From NCBI RefSeq assembly GCF_039532605.1, contig NZ_BAAARY010000001.1, positions 1 through 64,000 on the forward strand: a stretch of 64,000 nucleotides of DNA. Reading direction: 5' to 3'. Each line of letters begins with the position of its first letter. The stretch's first letter is position 1. This document shows positions 26,586 through 34,606 of this stretch, one piece after another. The notes under the pieces are model-generated. The model saw only the letters and a program-made list of their open reading frames with translations. It did not search any database and was not told the DNA's origin. Made by a program: the position numbers and the translations under genes. Origin of the DNA: Pilimelia columellifera. Its GTDB lineage: Bacteria > Actinomycetota > Actinomycetes > Mycobacteriales > Micromonosporaceae.

Positions 26586-27029
26586 CTACTCGCAGGCGAG
26601 CCGGCGCAGGATCGCCGCCGCCGCCAGGAGCGTGCGCCGGTCGGCGTCGCTGAGCCCTTCGAGCCGCTGGGCCAGCCAGGCGTCGCGCTCCCTGCCGAAC
26701 CGGGCGTTGATCTCACGACCCTGCTCGGTGGCGGCCAGGATGACCTGGCGTCGGTCCCGCGGATGCGGCGTGCGCGCGACGAGACCGCGCTCTTCGAGCT
26801 TGGCGACAATCTTCGTCATCGTCGGCGGCCGTACCCGTTCGACCTCGGCCAGGTCGCCGGGGCTCAGCGCGCCGGCCAGCTCAAGGCTGGTCAACGCCGA
26901 CAGCTGGGCGATGGTCAGATCCCCGACCGCCCTGGCCTGCCGGACCCTGCGTCCCAGCCTGGTGATCGCGTCACGCAGCTGGGTGGCCAGGTGGTACGGG
27001 TGGACCGGTTCGCTGTGGTGCTCCGTCAC
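26586..27029 (-). CDS. MarR family transcriptional regulator
   Basis: 147 residues with a central winged helix-turn-helix (LTIAQLSALTSLELAGALSPGDLAEVERVRPPTMTKIVAKLEERGLV) and the beta-wing ARTPHPRDRRQVIL. It is expected to repress itself and the downstream MFS exporter. GTG start. Repeats upstream at 27032-27062 are candidate operators. Confidence 0.92.
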   Translation of the reverse strand: MTEHHSEPVHPYHLATQLRDAITRLGRRVRQARAVGDLTIAQLSALTSLELAGALSPGDLAEVERVRPPTMTKIVAKLEERGLVARTPHPRDRRQVILAATEQGREINARFGRERDAWLAQRLEGLSDADRRTLLAAAAILRRLACE

Positions 27030-27031
27030 TT

Positions 27032-27062
27032 GTTACCCAGCCTAACTGTGAGCATGGCTAAC
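27032..27062. promoter_or_regulatory. Candidate MarR operator repeats
   Basis: GTTACCCAGCCTAAC at 27032-27046 is an imperfect palindrome with GTTA/TAAC ends. A second TAAC half-site, GGCTAAC at 27056-27062, lies one and a half helical turns away. The AT-rich stretch directly upstream of the MarR start is where autoregulation normally acts. Confidence 0.45.
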
Positions 27063-27127
27063 GAATAGCAGTTTACGGTGGCCATCACCGAGGCGCGGAT
27101 CACACCTGCGGCGCGTACCCTTGCGGA

Positions 27128-27391
27128 ATGCCCGATACAGGATCATCGGCGCCCGCCCGGCGGGACGGGCTGCGCCGGCTCACGCCGCTGGATCCCCCGA
27201 TGACACCGTTCATGATCGGCGGCCTGGTGATCTGGGCCGCCGCGTGGATCGTCGGATACGCCGCCGACGACCTTCCCAACGCGGCCGACCGGGAACGCTG
27301 GCTCGGCATCTGCGCGGCCGGGTTCCTCCTCGGTCTCGCCGGCCTCGCGCTCATGATCAGACACGACGCCCGCCGCGACCGCGACAGCTGA
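27128..27391 (+). CDS. DUF2530 family small membrane protein
   Basis: 87 residues, two transmembrane helices (about 27-46 and 60-79), basic at both ends. It fits the DUF2530 family of actinobacteria by length and layout. It is divergent from the MarR gene and ends 8 bp from the convergent DUF3027 gene. The function is unknown. Confidence 0.75.
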   Translation: MPDTGSSAPARRDGLRRLTPLDPPMTPFMIGGLVIWAAAWIVGYAADDLPNAADRERWLGICAAGFLLGLAGLALMIRHDARRDRDS

Positions 27392-27399
27392 CCTACCGG

Positions 27400-28374
27400 T
27401 CAGCCGTGCCCGTACGGCTCCTCGGACTCCTCCGCGGAGACCGAGCCGGCGGAACGGGACACCTCGACCGACTCGACCTCGCTGTCGTCGTAGACCGTCG
27501 GCAGCTCCTCCACCACCGCGATCTGCTCCACCAGCACCTCGGAATGGGCGCCGCAGCCGTGGTCAAGGCTGACGACGCGGCCATCGTCCGGGGCGAAGAC
27601 GTTGCCACAGACGCCGAAGGTCTGCCGCAGGGCGCCGGCCAACGGCAGGTAGAAGCCGCAGGCGCCGCAACGCGCCGCCTTCGGGGCGGCCGTCGCGATC
27701 GGCGCCTGCGGGCCGTGTTCGCCGTCATACCAACGCTGCGCGGTCTCCAGCCGGCCCAGACGCGTCATGACCCGGACCCGGCCGAGGCCCAGCTCCCACG
27801 GCACGTCCTCGACAGCCGGGTCGTCCGAGAGCAGGTACGCCGGTTCGAGCCGATCGTCGTCCGGGGAGGTCGGTAGGAGATCGCCGACACCGAGGTCGCC
27901 GGGCTGGAGGCGCTCGTGCCACGGCACCCAGGGCGGCGGGCTCAACGCGCCGTCGCCGGGCAGCAGGACCGTCTCGCAGACCGTCACCGTCTTGCTGCGC
28001 GGAACCCGGGTGAGCGTCACCGACCACCGCCAGCCGACATAGCCGGGCAGGCCGCAGGCGAAGTAGTGGCTGACCAGACGCTCCCCCTCGGGGACGACGC
28101 CCAGGTGCTCGCCAACCGCGTCCGGCTCGACCTCGACGACCGCGGCACGGGCCAGCGCGACGGCCTCGACGCAGACCTGGTCGAGTTTGGCCGCCCGACC
28201 GGCGGCCGGGCGCGTCGACACGCCGCCGGCTGGGTCGTGCTTGGACCCGGCGTGACCGGCGCCGCCCACCCCGCCGACGGCCTCGCTGTCGCGGGCGTCA
28301 GGGTCGTGGGTGTCGATGTCGTCGGCCGCGCTGATCTCGGCCTGGCCGGCGGTGCTCCTGGTCACGGACGCCAT
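27400..28374 (-). CDS. DUF3027 family protein
   Basis: 324-residue actinobacterial protein. The first 60 residues are a variable Asp/Gly-rich tail. The conserved part begins CVEAVALARAAVVE and includes the FACGLPGYVGWRWSVTLTRV block, then a CGACGFYLPL...CGNVF...HGCGAHSE cysteine/histidine set that could bind zinc. The function is unknown. ATG start, divergent from the membrane-protein gene at 28444. Confidence 0.82.
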   Translation of the reverse strand: MASVTRSTAGQAEISAADDIDTHDPDARDSEAVGGVGGAGHAGSKHDPAGGVSTRPAAGRAAKLDQVCVEAVALARAAVVEVEPDAVGEHLGVVPEGERLVSHYFACGLPGYVGWRWSVTLTRVPRSKTVTVCETVLLPGDGALSPPPWVPWHERLQPGDLGVGDLLPTSPDDDRLEPAYLLSDDPAVEDVPWELGLGRVRVMTRLGRLETAQRWYDGEHGPQAPIATAAPKAARCGACGFYLPLAGALRQTFGVCGNVFAPDDGRVVSLDHGCGAHSEVLVEQIAVVEELPTVYDDSEVESVEVSRSAGSVSAEESEEPYGHG

Positions 28375-28443
28375 TGTTCCGTATCCACCCCACGCCGTGT
28401 TGCCGGACTCCCCATCCGCCGCGCATAGGCGAGGATGTCCACC

Positions 28444-29901
28444 ATGCCGCTACTTCGCGGGATCGGATACCTCATCAGCGGGCTCGTCTACGCGCTCGGC
28501 GCGCTCACCCGAGCCGGCGTCGGCGCGGGTCGCGCCGCCGGAGCGCTCAAACGCGACGCCGCCGGCGACGCCCGCCGGCTCCGCCTGGTCAATCTGCACG
28601 TCGCCGCGGTGATCGGCGACGTGCTGGTCGTCGTCGGATCGGTCCGGGCGCTTATCCATCCGACCCTGGCCGTCACCGACCGGGCCCGGCTGGTGTGGCT
28701 GGCCGCCGGCGCCGTCGCCGTCCTCGCCGTGCTGGCGCCGGTCGCCGGGCCCGTGCTGGACCGCTGGCGAAGCGGGCGCCGTCTCAGCCTCGCCGGGCTG
28801 TTGCTGGCCCGCGCGGCCCTTGCCTGGCTGGCCGCCTCCGGTGGCGCGAGCCTGCCGGCGACAGCCGGCGCCCTGCTCGCGCTGTCAGCGCTCACCGTGG
28901 CGGTACGCGCCCCCGACACCGAGCGACTCGCCCCCGGCGACGCGGCGCGGTTCGGCATGACCGTCCACATCACGGCGGTGGCGACAGCCGCGCTGGTCGC
29001 CCCGCTGGCGATCCTGGCCATGTGGATCGAGCCAGGCTGGCCGACGCGGGCGGCGGCCGTGGTGTTCCTCGCCGGCGCGGCGCTCGCGGCACGGCTGCCA
29101 GCACGCGACCCGACAACCGACGCGCAGCCGATGCCCTGGCGCGCCGGGCCGTTCCGCCGGCCCGGCTGGCCGGTCACCACAGCCGCGCTGCTCGCCCGGG
29201 GAGCGACGGCCTACCTGCTCGTGCGGTTCGTCGACGCCCTGCTCGTCGGCGAGCTGGCCACCGGCGCGCCGAACACCGCGTTGGCGGCAACGGCGCTGCT
29301 GGTCACCGTCGGCGCCGTCATCAGCGCGACGATCGTCGGCCGGGCCCGGCCACGGCGGGCGGCGCTGGTGGCCACGACCGCCCTCACCCTGACGGCGGCG
29401 ACGGCCGCGGTGGCAGCGTCGCGACCGACCATCGGCGCGGCGGTCGCGACCCTGGTCGCCGCGACCGTCCTGGGCGGACTCAGCTGGGCCGCCGCCGAAG
29501 CCGCCGGGGCCACCCCTGACGCCCCGGACGCCTGGCGTGCCGAACGGCACGGCTGGGGAGCGGTCGTCGCCGCCGCCGCGATCGCCGCGGCCCTCGTGCC
29601 CACGCCGTGGCCCACCGCGCTGGCCGTCGTCAGCGGGACGCTGCTGCTCGGGGCGACCACCGCGGCCGTCATCCGCCGCCGGGCCATCGCGGGCGCCGCA
29701 CCCGGCGCCGGGACGGCCGGCACGGACACGACACGGCCGGAGCCAGGTGGACCGACCCTGCCCGCCGCGCGGTCACCGCGGCCCGACAGCGCCCCTGCCG
29801 GGCCACCGGTCGGCGGCCCGGCGGCGCCGCCAGGTTTCCACCTGTACCGTCCGTCCAAGCCAACCCCCAGCAGCGACGCGCCCCCGGAGAACACGCCATG
29901 A
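28444..29901 (+). CDS. MFS-like polytopic membrane protein upstream of mqnB
   Basis: About 485 residues with 10-12 hydrophobic helices and a Pro-rich cytoplasmic C-terminal tail of about 75 residues. MFS-like loop features are weak (GRARPRRAALVATT, DRWRSGRRLSLAGLLLAR). ATG at 28444 has GAGG at good spacing; ATG at 28435 is also possible. The stop overlaps the mqnB start by 4 bp, so the two are coupled. A link to futalosine or quinone metabolism is suggested by position only. Confidence 0.7.
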   Translation: MPLLRGIGYLISGLVYALGALTRAGVGAGRAAGALKRDAAGDARRLRLVNLHVAAVIGDVLVVVGSVRALIHPTLAVTDRARLVWLAAGAVAVLAVLAPVAGPVLDRWRSGRRLSLAGLLLARAALAWLAASGGASLPATAGALLALSALTVAVRAPDTERLAPGDAARFGMTVHITAVATAALVAPLAILAMWIEPGWPTRAAAVVFLAGAALAARLPARDPTTDAQPMPWRAGPFRRPGWPVTTAALLARGATAYLLVRFVDALLVGELATGAPNTALAATALLVTVGAVISATIVGRARPRRAALVATTALTLTAATAAVAASRPTIGAAVATLVAATVLGGLSWAAAEAAGATPDAPDAWRAERHGWGAVVAAAAIAAALVPTPWPTALAVVSGTLLLGATTAAVIRRRAIAGAAPGAGTAGTDTTRPEPGGPTLPAARSPRPDSAPAGPPVGGPAAPPGFHLYRPSKPTPSSDAPPENTP

Positions 29902-30551
29902 GCATCCTCGTCGTCACCGCCGTCGCGGCCGAGGCCGACGCCGTCGTCGCCGGCCTACCGACGAGCGTCGGGCTGACCGTCGCCGCGGTCGGGGTCGGAC
30001 CAGTCGCCGCCGCCGCCGGCACGGCCCGGCGGCTGGCGCTCGCCGAGGCGGCCGGACGACCACACACCGCGGTGGTGAACGCCGGCATCGCCGGCGGCTT
30101 CGTCGGCCGTGCCGCTGTCGGGGCCACCGTCATCGGCGCCAGCAGCGTCGCCGCCGACCTCGGCGCCGAGTCGGAAGAAGGCTTCCTCAGCCTCGACGAC
30201 CTCGGCTTCGGCACGCCCACCGTCGTCACCGCCGACCCCGCCCTGCTCGCGGCCCTGCGGGGCGGGCTCCCGGACGCCGTCGTCGGCGAGATCCTCACCG
30301 TCACCACCGTCACCGGCACCGACGCCAGCACGGCCGCGCTGCTGGCCCGCCGCCCGGAGGCGGTGGCCGAGGCGATGGAAGGCTTCGGCGCCGCGCACGC
30401 CGCCGCCGAGGCCGGGTTGCCGTTCGTCGAGCTGCGGACGATCTCCAACCCGATCGGACCCCGGCACCGGGACGGCTGGCAGATCGGCGCGGCTCTCAGC
30501 GCGCTCACCGCCGCCGCGCCCGCCGTCGGCGCCCTTACTGCGGCGCGCTGA
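29898..30551 (+). CDS. mqnB: Futalosine hydrolase
   Basis: 217 residues, nucleoside-phosphorylase-like fold. It cleaves futalosine to dehypoxanthine futalosine and hypoxanthine in the futalosine menaquinone pathway. Family marks are NAGIAGGF, EEGFLSLDDLGFG and the substrate region VELRTISNPIGPRHRDGWQIGAAL. The ATG overlaps the upstream stop. mqnD lies five genes downstream on the same strand. Confidence 0.93.
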   Translation: MSILVVTAVAAEADAVVAGLPTSVGLTVAAVGVGPVAAAAGTARRLALAEAAGRPHTAVVNAGIAGGFVGRAAVGATVIGASSVAADLGAESEEGFLSLDDLGFGTPTVVTADPALLAALRGGLPDAVVGEILTVTTVTGTDASTAALLARRPEAVAEAMEGFGAAHAAAEAGLPFVELRTISNPIGPRHRDGWQIGAALSALTAAAPAVGALTAAR

Positions 30552-30614
30552 CCGCGCCACAACCGACCGCCGCGGGGCGCTGGCCTGCTAACGTCCGGCG
30601 ACGGAGGTGAGTCG

Positions 30615-31091
30615 ATGCTGGTCAGCGTGCAGACGGCGTACGCGGACACGTCCGCCGACAAGCTGAGCTTCGCCCTGGACGAGCCGCTCGCGGACGCGCT
30701 CCACGTGCTCGACCTGCCCACCGTCGGGCTGCAACTGCGGCTGCTCGGCGCATCCCATCAGGTCGCCCTGCCCGACGGGCGGATCGAGACGGTGGCCTGT
30801 CTGCCGGGCCGGCCGTCGCGGCTGCCGGAACGGGCCGAGGCGCCCGGGTACCGGTTCGTGGCGCGGGTACGGCTGCTCTCGGCCGGCGAGCTGTCCGTCG
30901 AGGTCGCGCAGCTGCGCCGCACATTGGTCAGCGACCCGAACGCCCTGCTCGGGGAGTTCCCCGGCCACCCCGACGCGATCACCGCGATCCAGGTCGAACC
31001 GCTTGCGGGCGGACCGTTGCGCTGGCGCACCTGGCACGCCTACCCGCAGTCCGGAGAGCTGGTCACCACCGCGACCGAGGCGAGCCGGTGA
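30615..31091 (+). CDS. DUF2617 family protein
   Basis: 158 residues, soluble, beta-rich in appearance. It opens LVSVQTAYADTSADKLSFALDEP, the style of DUF2617. AGGAGGT-like spacing (GGAGGTGAGTCG) precedes the ATG. The stop overlaps the GTG of the DUF4247 gene by 4 bp. The family has no known activity; it recurs next to DUF4247 and DUF350 genes. Confidence 0.75.
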   Translation: MLVSVQTAYADTSADKLSFALDEPLADALHVLDLPTVGLQLRLLGASHQVALPDGRIETVACLPGRPSRLPERAEAPGYRFVARVRLLSAGELSVEVAQLRRTLVSDPNALLGEFPGHPDAITAIQVEPLAGGPLRWRTWHAYPQSGELVTTATEASR

Positions 31092-31507
31092 ACCCGCGCG
31101 CCTGGCAGGTCGTCGCCGGTCTGCTGGCGGCCGTCGGACTGGTCGTGGCCGGTTTCGCCCTCCTGCACGGCGGCGGCTCCCCACGCGGTTTCGTCGCCGA
31201 CCGGTACGTCAGAGCCAGCGGCGAGGACATCGGGGACCAGGCGACGGCGTACACCTCGACAAGGCGACCCAGCCAGGTGGCTAAGGACGTGACCAATGCC
31301 TGGCGGCCAGCCGACGAGTTCACCGACGGCAGCGGCGTCTACCTGCGGTACGCCGACGACGCCGTGGTGATCCTGCCGGCGGCCGAAGGCTCGCTGGTGC
31401 TGGTCGAAAAGGTCGTCACGGCCTACCCACGGCACCGGGCCCGGGTCGGCGGGGCGTGGGGTTGGGGGCGGGGCGTCCCGGCACTGGTCAGCGAACCCGC
31501 ACGGTAG
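31088..31507 (+). CDS. DUF4247 family membrane-anchored protein
   Basis: 139 residues. There is one N-terminal transmembrane helix or uncleaved signal (about 6-26), then a small extracytoplasmic domain with YLRYADDAVVILPAAEGSLVLVEK and a Gly/Trp-rich C-terminus. GTG start overlaps the DUF2617 stop by 4 bp. The function is unknown. Confidence 0.75.
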   Translation: MNPRAWQVVAGLLAAVGLVVAGFALLHGGGSPRGFVADRYVRASGEDIGDQATAYTSTRRPSQVAKDVTNAWRPADEFTDGSGVYLRYADDAVVILPAAEGSLVLVEKVVTAYPRHRARVGGAWGWGRGVPALVSEPAR

Positions 31508-31546
31508 GCCCGTACACCGCCGGCCGGCGCAGCACAGGAGGCTCAC

Positions 31547-31972
31547 ATGATCAAGATGTTGTTCACGGACCTGCTGGTCACCGCCGGGTACGCCGGGATC
31601 GGTCTGGCGCTCATGGCCGCCGGCTGGGCGCTCGCGGACCTCGCCACGCCCGGGCAGCCGCACCGGCTGGTCGGCGTCGACCGGAACCGCAACGCCACCA
31701 TCGTCCTGGTGTCCAACATCGCCAGCATCGCGGCGATCGCCGCTGCGGCGGTCACCGCCGATCCGGGAGACGTCGGCGGCGGCATGGCCACGGCCGCGGT
31801 CCTCGGCCTGGTGGGGCTCATCGTCCTCACCGGCGCTTTCCTGCTGCTCGACCTGGCCACCCCCGGTGACCTCGGCCAGCTGATCGGCGAAGGCCAGACC
31901 CACCCGGCGATCTGGGTGACGGCCACCGCACGCCTGGCCGCCGGCGTGATCATCGCGGCGGCGATCAGCTGA
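31547..31972 (+). CDS. DUF350 family membrane protein
   Basis: 141 residues with four transmembrane helices. An internal duplication is visible: DLATPG occurs twice, near residues 33 and 104, after the second and third helices. This repeat is normal for DUF350. GGAGG precedes the ATG. The stop shares one base with the next start (TGATG). Confidence 0.8.
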   Translation: MIKMLFTDLLVTAGYAGIGLALMAAGWALADLATPGQPHRLVGVDRNRNATIVLVSNIASIAAIAAAAVTADPGDVGGGMATAAVLGLVGLIVLTGAFLLLDLATPGDLGQLIGEGQTHPAIWVTATARLAAGVIIAAAIS

Positions 31973-32625
31973 TGGGCCGTCAGAGGGCAGCGCTCGGGGC
32001 GACGCTGGGGTTCGCGTTGGTCGGCTGCTCAGCCCCCGCCGACGCCGTCCCGATGCCGGACGAGACGCAGTCCGCGGCGCTCGCCGCCCAGCTCGCGCTC
32101 GCCAGCGACCAGCAGAGCGTCTGCTACGGCTGGCGGCTCGACGGCGACCAGCGCAGCAGCGCCGGCTCCAACCTGGGGCCGGGCATCGACGTCCAGCAGG
32201 ACCCCGGACGTTGCCCGCGCTGGGTGCAGCTCACCGTCTCGGTCAGCTACGCCACGACCGGCGACGGCTCGGCTGACATCGCCGTCACCAGCACCGCCGG
32301 CCTGCCCGGGGGGAGCAACGCGCTGGCCGGGCTCAGCCGGTTCGGGGTGGACGAGGCGGCGTTCGTCGCGGACCCGGTCTGGGCGCTCGTCAAAGGCGCG
32401 TCGTCCCTGCCGCTGCTCGCGGTCGAAACCGGCACCGTCGACCCGGCGCTCGCGCCGCCGGACCCGGCCCCCACCGACGCGCCGGCCGCCATGCCCGACG
32501 CCGGCGGCGACCTCTGGCGGGACCGCGCCGGCTACCTCGTGGGCGCGGCGATCCTGCTGGCCGTGGCCGCGGCTTTCAACGGCCTCGGGCGGTGGCGGCG
32601 GCGCCGGGACGCCCGCGCGGGCTGA
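31972..32625 (+). CDS. Putative lipoprotein with C-terminal membrane helix
   Basis: 217 residues. The N-terminus ends in a lipobox-like LVGC at 16-19. The body is a Cys-containing extracytoplasmic domain (CYGW...GRCPRWVQLTVSVSY), followed by a Pro/Ala/Asp-rich linker and a transmembrane helix near the C-terminus with a basic end. It is translationally coupled to the DUF350 gene. I recognise no family. The Pro-rich linker plus helix suggests a domain held at the membrane at both ends. Confidence 0.6.
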   Translation: MGRQRAALGATLGFALVGCSAPADAVPMPDETQSAALAAQLALASDQQSVCYGWRLDGDQRSSAGSNLGPGIDVQQDPGRCPRWVQLTVSVSYATTGDGSADIAVTSTAGLPGGSNALAGLSRFGVDEAAFVADPVWALVKGASSLPLLAVETGTVDPALAPPDPAPTDAPAAMPDAGGDLWRDRAGYLVGAAILLAVAAAFNGLGRWRRRRDARAG

Positions 32626-32644
32626 CCGACCGTACGGTGACGGG

Positions 32645-33457
32645 GTGACCCTGTCGCTGGCCTTCTCGCCGTGTCCGAACGACACGTTCGTCTTCCACGC
32701 CCTCGCTCACGGGCTGGTGCCCGGAACCCCCGACTTCGCGATCACGTACGCCGATGTCGATGTCACCAACACGGCGGCCGAACGCGGCGGCTACGACCTT
32801 GTCAAAGTCAGCTACGCGGCGCTGCCATGGCTGCTGGACCGGTACGACCTGCTGCCGTGCGGCGGGGCGCTGGGTCGTGGCTGCGGACCCCTGTTGCTGA
32901 CCCGCGGCGACACCGTCGACCTCACCGCGGCCACGGTGGCGGTGCCCGGCGACCGCACCACGGCCTACCTGCTGATGCGCCTGTGGGCAGGGCGGCGGCA
33001 GCCGGCGCGGATCGAGGTCGTCCCGTTCCACGAGATCATGCCGGGGGTGGCGGACGGCCGATTCGACGCCGGCCTGGTGATCCACGAGGCGCGGTTCACC
33101 TACCCCCGGCACGGTCTGACCGCCGTCGTCGACCTCGGGCAGTGGTGGGAACAGGACACCGGGCTGCCGATCCCGCTCGGCGCGATCCTGGCCCGCCGGG
33201 GCGTGGTGGACCCGGCTGAGGCGGCGTCCTGGGTGCGGGAGTCGGTCCGGCAGGCGTGGGCCGACCCGGCCGCGTCCCGGACGTACGTGCTGGCCCACGC
33301 GCAGGAGTTGGAGCCCGCGGTCGTGGACCAGCACATCGCCTTGTACGTCAACGCTTTCACCGCCGGCCTCGGCGACGAGGGCTACGCCGCCGCCGAGGCC
33401 TTGCTGGGCCGGGCGGCGGCCGCCGGCCTGACCCCCCCGGTCGGCCCGCTGCGTTGA
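32645..33457 (+). CDS. mqnD: 1,4-dihydroxy-6-naphthoate synthase
   Basis: 270 residues, the last characterised ring-forming step of the futalosine pathway from cyclic dehypoxanthine futalosine. The opening SLAFSPCPNDTFVFHALAHGLV and internal GGYDLVKVSYAALPWLLDRY and GPLLL blocks are diagnostic for MqnD. GTG start, 19 bp after the lipoprotein gene. With mqnB this shows that menaquinone is made by the futalosine route. mqnA, mqnC and mqnE are not in the window. Confidence 0.95.
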   Translation: MTLSLAFSPCPNDTFVFHALAHGLVPGTPDFAITYADVDVTNTAAERGGYDLVKVSYAALPWLLDRYDLLPCGGALGRGCGPLLLTRGDTVDLTAATVAVPGDRTTAYLLMRLWAGRRQPARIEVVPFHEIMPGVADGRFDAGLVIHEARFTYPRHGLTAVVDLGQWWEQDTGLPIPLGAILARRGVVDPAEAASWVRESVRQAWADPAASRTYVLAHAQELEPAVVDQHIALYVNAFTAGLGDEGYAAAEALLGRAAAAGLTPPVGPLR

Positions 33458-33472
33458 GCCCGGCGGTCGCGC

Positions 33473-33859
33473 TCAGACCTCCAGCTCGCGTGCGACCGCG
33501 TGGACGACCTGGGCCACCGTCTGCGCGGCGCGCTTGTCCGGGTAGCGGCCCCGCCGCAGATCGGGCTGGATCTTTGCTTCCAGAACCTTGATCATGTCTT
33601 CGATGAGCCCGTGCAGCTCCTCGGCCGGCCGGCGCCGCAGCTGGGCCATCGACGCCGGGGCGTCGAGCAGCTTCACGCCGAGCGCCTGACTGCCCCGCCG
33701 ACTGTCGACGACGCCGAACTCGATCCGCTGACCCCCTTGAAGCTCGGTCACCCCAGCCGGCAACGCGCCCTTTGGCACGAACACGTCGCCGCCCTCGTCG
33801 CTGGTGACGAACCCGTAGCCCTTACCGGCGTCGTACCACTTCACTCGACCCGTAGGCAC
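33473..33859 (-). CDS. Cold-shock domain protein with C-terminal helical extension
   Basis: 128 residues. The N-terminal cold-shock domain (1-66) has both RNA-binding motifs, KGYGFV and DVFVP. The remaining 60 residues form a charged helical tail rich in Arg and Leu, so it is twice the length of ordinary CspA proteins; this long type is known in actinobacteria. It presumably binds single-stranded nucleic acid. GTG start. Confidence 0.88.
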   Translation of the reverse strand: MPTGRVKWYDAGKGYGFVTSDEGGDVFVPKGALPAGVTELQGGQRIEFGVVDSRRGSQALGVKLLDAPASMAQLRRRPAEELHGLIEDMIKVLEAKIQPDLRRGRYPDKRAAQTVAQVVHAVARELEV

Positions 33860-33958
33860 CGCTGACCTCGACTTCGACTAGAACTGGTCCGGTATGACCG
33901 CTTCAGCCCGTCCCCAGAAAGGGAACCGGCAGCGGAACCGGACGTGACGGACACAAGG

Positions 33959-34564
33959 CTAGCCCCGAATCAGCCAACCGGGCAGGTCCACCAGGCCCGG
34001 CAGAACGACCGTCGCGCCGGCGCCCCGTAACTCGTTCGCGGTACACGGCCCGGTGGCAACCCCGATCCCCAGCGCCCCGGCGGCCTGGGCCGCAGCCATG
34101 TCCGCGACGTGGTCGCCCACATAGGCCCGGACTCCGTGATCGGCCATGGCCTGCGACTTCCCGTCCCCGAACCTGTCCCCGGCGACAGCGTCAACCGTGA
34201 GTCCCAGGTGGTCCAGGTGCAGTTGGACCAACGGCGCGATCTTGGCGCTGATGACAACGGCGACACCGCCGTCGGCCCGCGCCGCCGCCACCGCCTCGTG
34301 GGCGCCCGGCAACGCCGGGGACCGCGCCACCGCGAGCTGCGGATACAGCGACCGGTACAACGCCACCGCGTCATCGACCTGGTGGGTCGGGAACCAGTTC
34401 GCCAACTCCACCCGCAGCGGCGGGCCGAGCCGGGAGATGACGAGATCGACGTCGACGGACGCGCCGGTGCGGACGTTCAACTCCCGCAGCACGGCGGCGA
34501 CGCCGGGCCGGGAATCCACCAACGTCAAGTCCAGATCGAAACCCACCACCCATGGCTGCCTCAC
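33959..34564 (-). CDS. HAD family hydrolase, phosphoglycolate phosphatase-like
   Basis: 201 residues. HAD motif I is DLDLTLVDS near residue 9, motif II VVISAK near 103, lysine in GDGKSQ near 132, motif IV VGDHVADMAAA. The cap is the small C1 helical type. It dephosphorylates a small phosphorylated metabolite; the substrate is unknown. GTG start. It is divergent from the helicase pair, with only 42 bp between starts. Confidence 0.87.
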   Translation of the reverse strand: MRQPWVVGFDLDLTLVDSRPGVAAVLRELNVRTGASVDVDLVISRLGPPLRVELANWFPTHQVDDAVALYRSLYPQLAVARSPALPGAHEAVAAARADGGVAVVISAKIAPLVQLHLDHLGLTVDAVAGDRFGDGKSQAMADHGVRAYVGDHVADMAAAQAAGALGIGVATGPCTANELRGAGATVVLPGLVDLPGWLIRG

Positions 34565-34606
34565 GCGGCGACCCTACGTGGCCGGAGCCGGTAGCGTGGT
34601 ACGACG

